Of a stretch of DNA of 64,000 nucleotides, positions 61,775 through 64,000 are shown piece after piece (position 1 is the stretch's first letter; each line of letters starts with the position of its first letter). Source of the stretch: Argentina anserina (Eukaryota; Streptophyta; Magnoliopsida; Rosales; Rosaceae); the NCBI RefSeq assembly GCF_933775445.1, contig NC_065877.1, positions 22,816,001-22,880,000 of the forward strand, read 5' to 3'. Both the position numbers and the translations under genes were made by a program. Under the pieces are notes generated by a model. It was not told where the DNA came from and did no database searches. It saw nothing but the letters and a program-made list of their open reading frames with translations.

Positions 61775-62078
61775 TGTTAATATATGCCTTGAATCATCCA
61801 ATCTGTTCTGGCGGCTAATCTGTATATCGGGTTATACTAGGTTATGGTTTCCTATTAGGACTAGTATATCGGGTTATACTAGGTTATGGTTTCCTATTAG
61901 GACTAGTATATCGGGTTTAGAGTTGTATATAAACAACCTATTGTGTGTTGTGTATGGGTTGTTCTGTATTTTTTTCCTCAACATAATAAAACTGTTCTTC
62001 TTCTGTCCGTGGACGTAGCTAACACACATCGTTAGTGAACCACGTAAATCTGTGTTCTTTCTTGCACTAGTTATAACA
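61775..62078 (+). repeat. 3' LTR of the young copia element with 42-bp duplication
   Basis: 304 bp; identical to the 5' LTR except three transitions and a perfect second copy of a 42-bp unit (GGGTTATACTAGGTTATGGT ... ACTAGTATATC, about 61830-61913). Confidence 0.95.
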
Positions 62079-63035
62079 CGTCAACTGGCCACCGCCGGAC
62101 AACAGTATTCGGAAACAAAAATGTCAAAATCTCACATGACTGCAGACGGCAATTTTGAACTGGCTGCTTCTTTCTTCGTCTCTAGGGCACTACGCGTTGA
62201 GCTAGGCTCGCTGAAGCCCCGGTGTGCTGCATGTAACATGCATGACCGCATAATATGGTGGGCGCGCACATGGGTCATCTTCGATTCTCGATCACCCGTA
62301 AACTTCAATAATGCAATGGCCTGGGCTTCATTGGCAGTTGTACCGATGAAGAGCCCCAGTCGACCTTAGCTTGTAAGAGAATTAATTCACGCAATACATT
62401 CAATCTAATATATCTTGCTAAGCAGTTTGCCACTTTCCAATAACTTGACATACGGTCATACGTTTATTCCGACCTAGCTAGCTAGAAAAGGATATGTCAG
62501 TCCTCCATTGACAAAAAAGAAAGAAGCAGAGTATTTTGAATCGACAAACAGTAGACAATGCCCTTTTCAAAAAAGAAAGAAAGCGTGAAATTAAGTTTAC
62601 ATTCATGGAAGTTTAGTGAAAATATATGCTAATATAAGAGGTTTACCAATATTTTTGGACCAGCAAATAGCATTCCTTTAAAATTTAGTTTTTGAATAAG
62701 TAGCTATATTATTATATTTCGTTTTCGTGTAATTTATAAATTATGAATGTTCATATCTAAAAATTCGAATGCGTACATGTCATAATTTTCTTCGCATGCA
62801 TGCGAAGGTTTTCTTTTATATGTAAATTAGATTAGTGTGAATTTAGTCGATGCATTGTATGAACACACACGGTCACATATTCTATATATTTGTAGAAATA
62901 GATCAAATTTTCAAAAACTGAAGAATTATTGAATTACAAAGGAGTTCTACAACTCTAAAAATTGAATAACAATCTGTCATAATCTTATATATATCAAAAT
63001 GAATTGACGATCTCTATATGTATTGATGACTGTAT
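62079..63035. other. Intergenic DNA between the copia element and the phytocyanin exon
   Basis: The 105-codon frame at 62052-62369 starts inside the LTR and is not a gene. Sequence just left of 63036 would be the 3' UTR of the minus-strand phytocyanin. Nothing else is recognised. Confidence 0.5.
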
Positions 63036-63513
63036 CTAAAAGAAAAGTCCAATTACAAGTAGGGGCAACAAGCACAAAACTAAACCGGCCCCAACAACAG
63101 GGGAAGAAGAGCTCGACGGCAACGCGGTGGATCCTGGCGTTGAGCTAGCTGCGGGCCCCGTGGTTTTAGTGGATGGAGATGGTGCTTGAACAGGAGGGCA
63201 AGGGGCCTCAGATGTGGGTGAAGGCGTGGTGGGCGTAGTTGTGGTAGTGGGTGGCGCTGGGGACGTTGGAGTTGGGGCAGAAGGGGAGGCTCTGGGGGAC
63301 GTGGCGGAAGCTGAGACGGTGATGGCGAGCTTTTGGCCGGACTGGCAGTGGCGACCGAAAGTGCAATGTAGTAGTGGTCGCCGGCGGCGGTGAGAGTGAC
63401 ATTGGCCGGGCCGGTAGTGATGGTGCTACCAATTGGGTTGGTAGAGCTGCACAAATCGAACGACGCTTTGGGTACTTCCAGAACGTCGTGTGTGTCTGTG
63501 ACAAAGTTGAAAA
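63036..63513 (-). pseudogene. Phytocyanin (uclacyanin-like), last exon with apparent 1-base deletion
   Basis: Minus strand; a splice acceptor TTTTGCAG precedes the exon at 63513. The exon reads FNFVTDTHDVLEVPKASFDL, then a Cys-containing stretch, then TLTAAGDHYYI. At 63364-63365 the frame must shift by one base to continue as CTFGRHCQSGQKLAITVSA. With that shift the blue-copper ligands appear: His of THDV, then Cys absent from the uninterrupted frame but present as H-C-Q after the shift, with a conserved second His and Gln at the axial position, as in stellacyanin/uclacyanin types. A Pro/Ser/Thr-rich arabinogalactan-like linker follows, ending in a hydrophobic tail (VVGAGLVLCLLPLLVIGLFF, stop at 63036-63038) typical of a GPI signal. 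Without the shift the frame runs to 63080 and loses ligands and anchor. Either a pseudogene or a base-call error (ATTTGC read as ATTGC). The first exon lies beyond the window. Confidence 0.85.
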
Positions 63514-64000
63514 CTGCAAAATAATTGCACAATATTAGGCTCTGTTCGAAATATCAGCGATATTGCCGATATATCCCCGATATATCGTCGATATATCGCT
63601 GATATTTCGAATCGGAAACGATAAGAGCATATCGGTCAAAAGTTATCGGTCAACGAAAAAATAATGGTTAACGGTCAAATATCGGTCAAACTTTGAATTT
63701 TTTTTTTCAATTTTTGTTTAATTTTTGAATATTTATTTCCTTTTTAAAAAAAAACTTATATTTTTTTTCATTTTTTCATATATATTTTTAATTTATATAT
63801 ATTTTAAATATATATGATGAATTTTAAGTCTAAATAATCATTCTTAAATACCTATTTTTATTATTAGATGTCGTTCGTGTACTTTAATTGTCATTAAATC
63901 AAGTATTTATTTTCTTTAGTTTACTTAGTACTGGTTTTTTAGTTTATTTGGTACATATTGAAGTATAATTTTATAAATTTTATTGAAAATAAGCAAATCC
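63514..64000 (-). other. Intron of the phytocyanin gene containing a hAT-like element
   Basis: On the minus strand this precedes the acceptor TTTTGCAG. From about 63540 to the window edge it is the reverse complement of the element at 36980-37461 (shared stretches include AAATATATATGATGAATTTT and TTGTCATTAAATCAAGTATT). The visible terminus is diverged (CTCTGTTCGAAATATC against CAGTGTTCTAAATATC). The other terminus and the start of the intron are outside the window. Only 26 bases separate the terminus from the splice acceptor. Confidence 0.7.

Larger units (their letters stand above)
57480..62078 (+). mobile_element. Young Tnt1/Tork-like Ty1/copia element, coding-damaged
   Basis: 4.6 kb with both LTRs (57480-57741 and 61775-62078), primer-binding site, gag, protease, integrase, reverse transcriptase, RNase H and polypurine tract in copia order. 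Flanks are CGTCG at left and CGTCA at right, a 5-bp target duplication with one transition. The LTRs differ by three transitions over 262 shared bases plus one 42-bp tandem duplication in the 3' LTR, so the insertion is recent. Yet the polyprotein carries a frameshifting deletion near 58890 and a TAA at 59942-59944, and probably a short in-frame deletion in reverse transcriptase near 60808. It cannot encode its full enzyme set and must have moved, or been damaged, with help from or after separation from intact relatives. Confidence 0.95.

Noticed and set aside
62052..62369. 105-codon frame after the copia element
   Set aside because: It begins inside the 3' LTR, so it did not exist before the insertion. 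No recognised domain.

Overview
This is a plant nuclear window, AT-rich and dominated by transposable elements. The genes are intron-containing and of plant families: a LURP-one-related protein, a phytocyanin, and a RALF-type propeptide relic. A eudicot is likely. The long chromovirus-type LTRs and the palindromic elements beside TA microsatellites would fit Rosaceae, but I cannot confirm a genus. Only one gene looks complete, the two-exon LURP-one-related gene at 35.3-36.3 kb (+). A second host gene enters from the right edge on the minus strand: the last exon of a blue-copper phytocyanin (63.0-63.5 kb), which carries an apparent 1-base deletion. A RALF peptide propeptide relic lies at the left edge (0.12-0.33 kb).

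Layout. 0-2 kb: RALF relic and unremarkable AT-rich DNA. 2.0-6.7 kb: a decayed Ty1/copia element with a recognisable 5' LTR and primer-site context, ending at a palindromic element. 7-10 kb: unassigned, with one GC-rich patch. 10.07-12.0 kb: truncated copy of a long LTR starting TGTAATAACCCGA. 12.0-15.7 kb: a second decayed copia of the first type. 15.7-21.5 kb: nested TIR elements and a non-LTR retrosequence with a 15-bp target duplication. 21.7-30.2 kb: a three-deep nest, in which a long LTR is interrupted by a gypsy LTR and that LTR by a copia element. 30.5-33.8 kb: two gypsy-type LTRs in opposite orientation with their primer-site ends facing. 35-36.4 kb: LURP-one-related gene. 37-38.7 kb: three non-autonomous DNA elements. 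39.6-46.8 kb: a decayed copia element split by a 3.4-kb solo LTR with perfect 5-bp target duplication. 46.8-49.0 kb: a second copy of the same copia family, inverted, which makes a large hairpin-capable palindrome. 49-57.5 kb: intergenic DNA, two foldback elements and an array of alternately inverted modules. 57.48-62.08 kb: a young but coding-damaged Tnt1/Tork-like copia element. 62.1-64 kb: intergenic DNA, then the phytocyanin exon and its intron, which holds a hAT-like element that also occurs at 37 kb.

I found no tRNA, rRNA, CRISPR or operon-like structure. No clearly novel biological system is evident. The most informative structures are the nested insertions with recoverable empty sites, the inverted LTR pair, the microsatellite-bounded foldback elements and the alternating inverted-module array.
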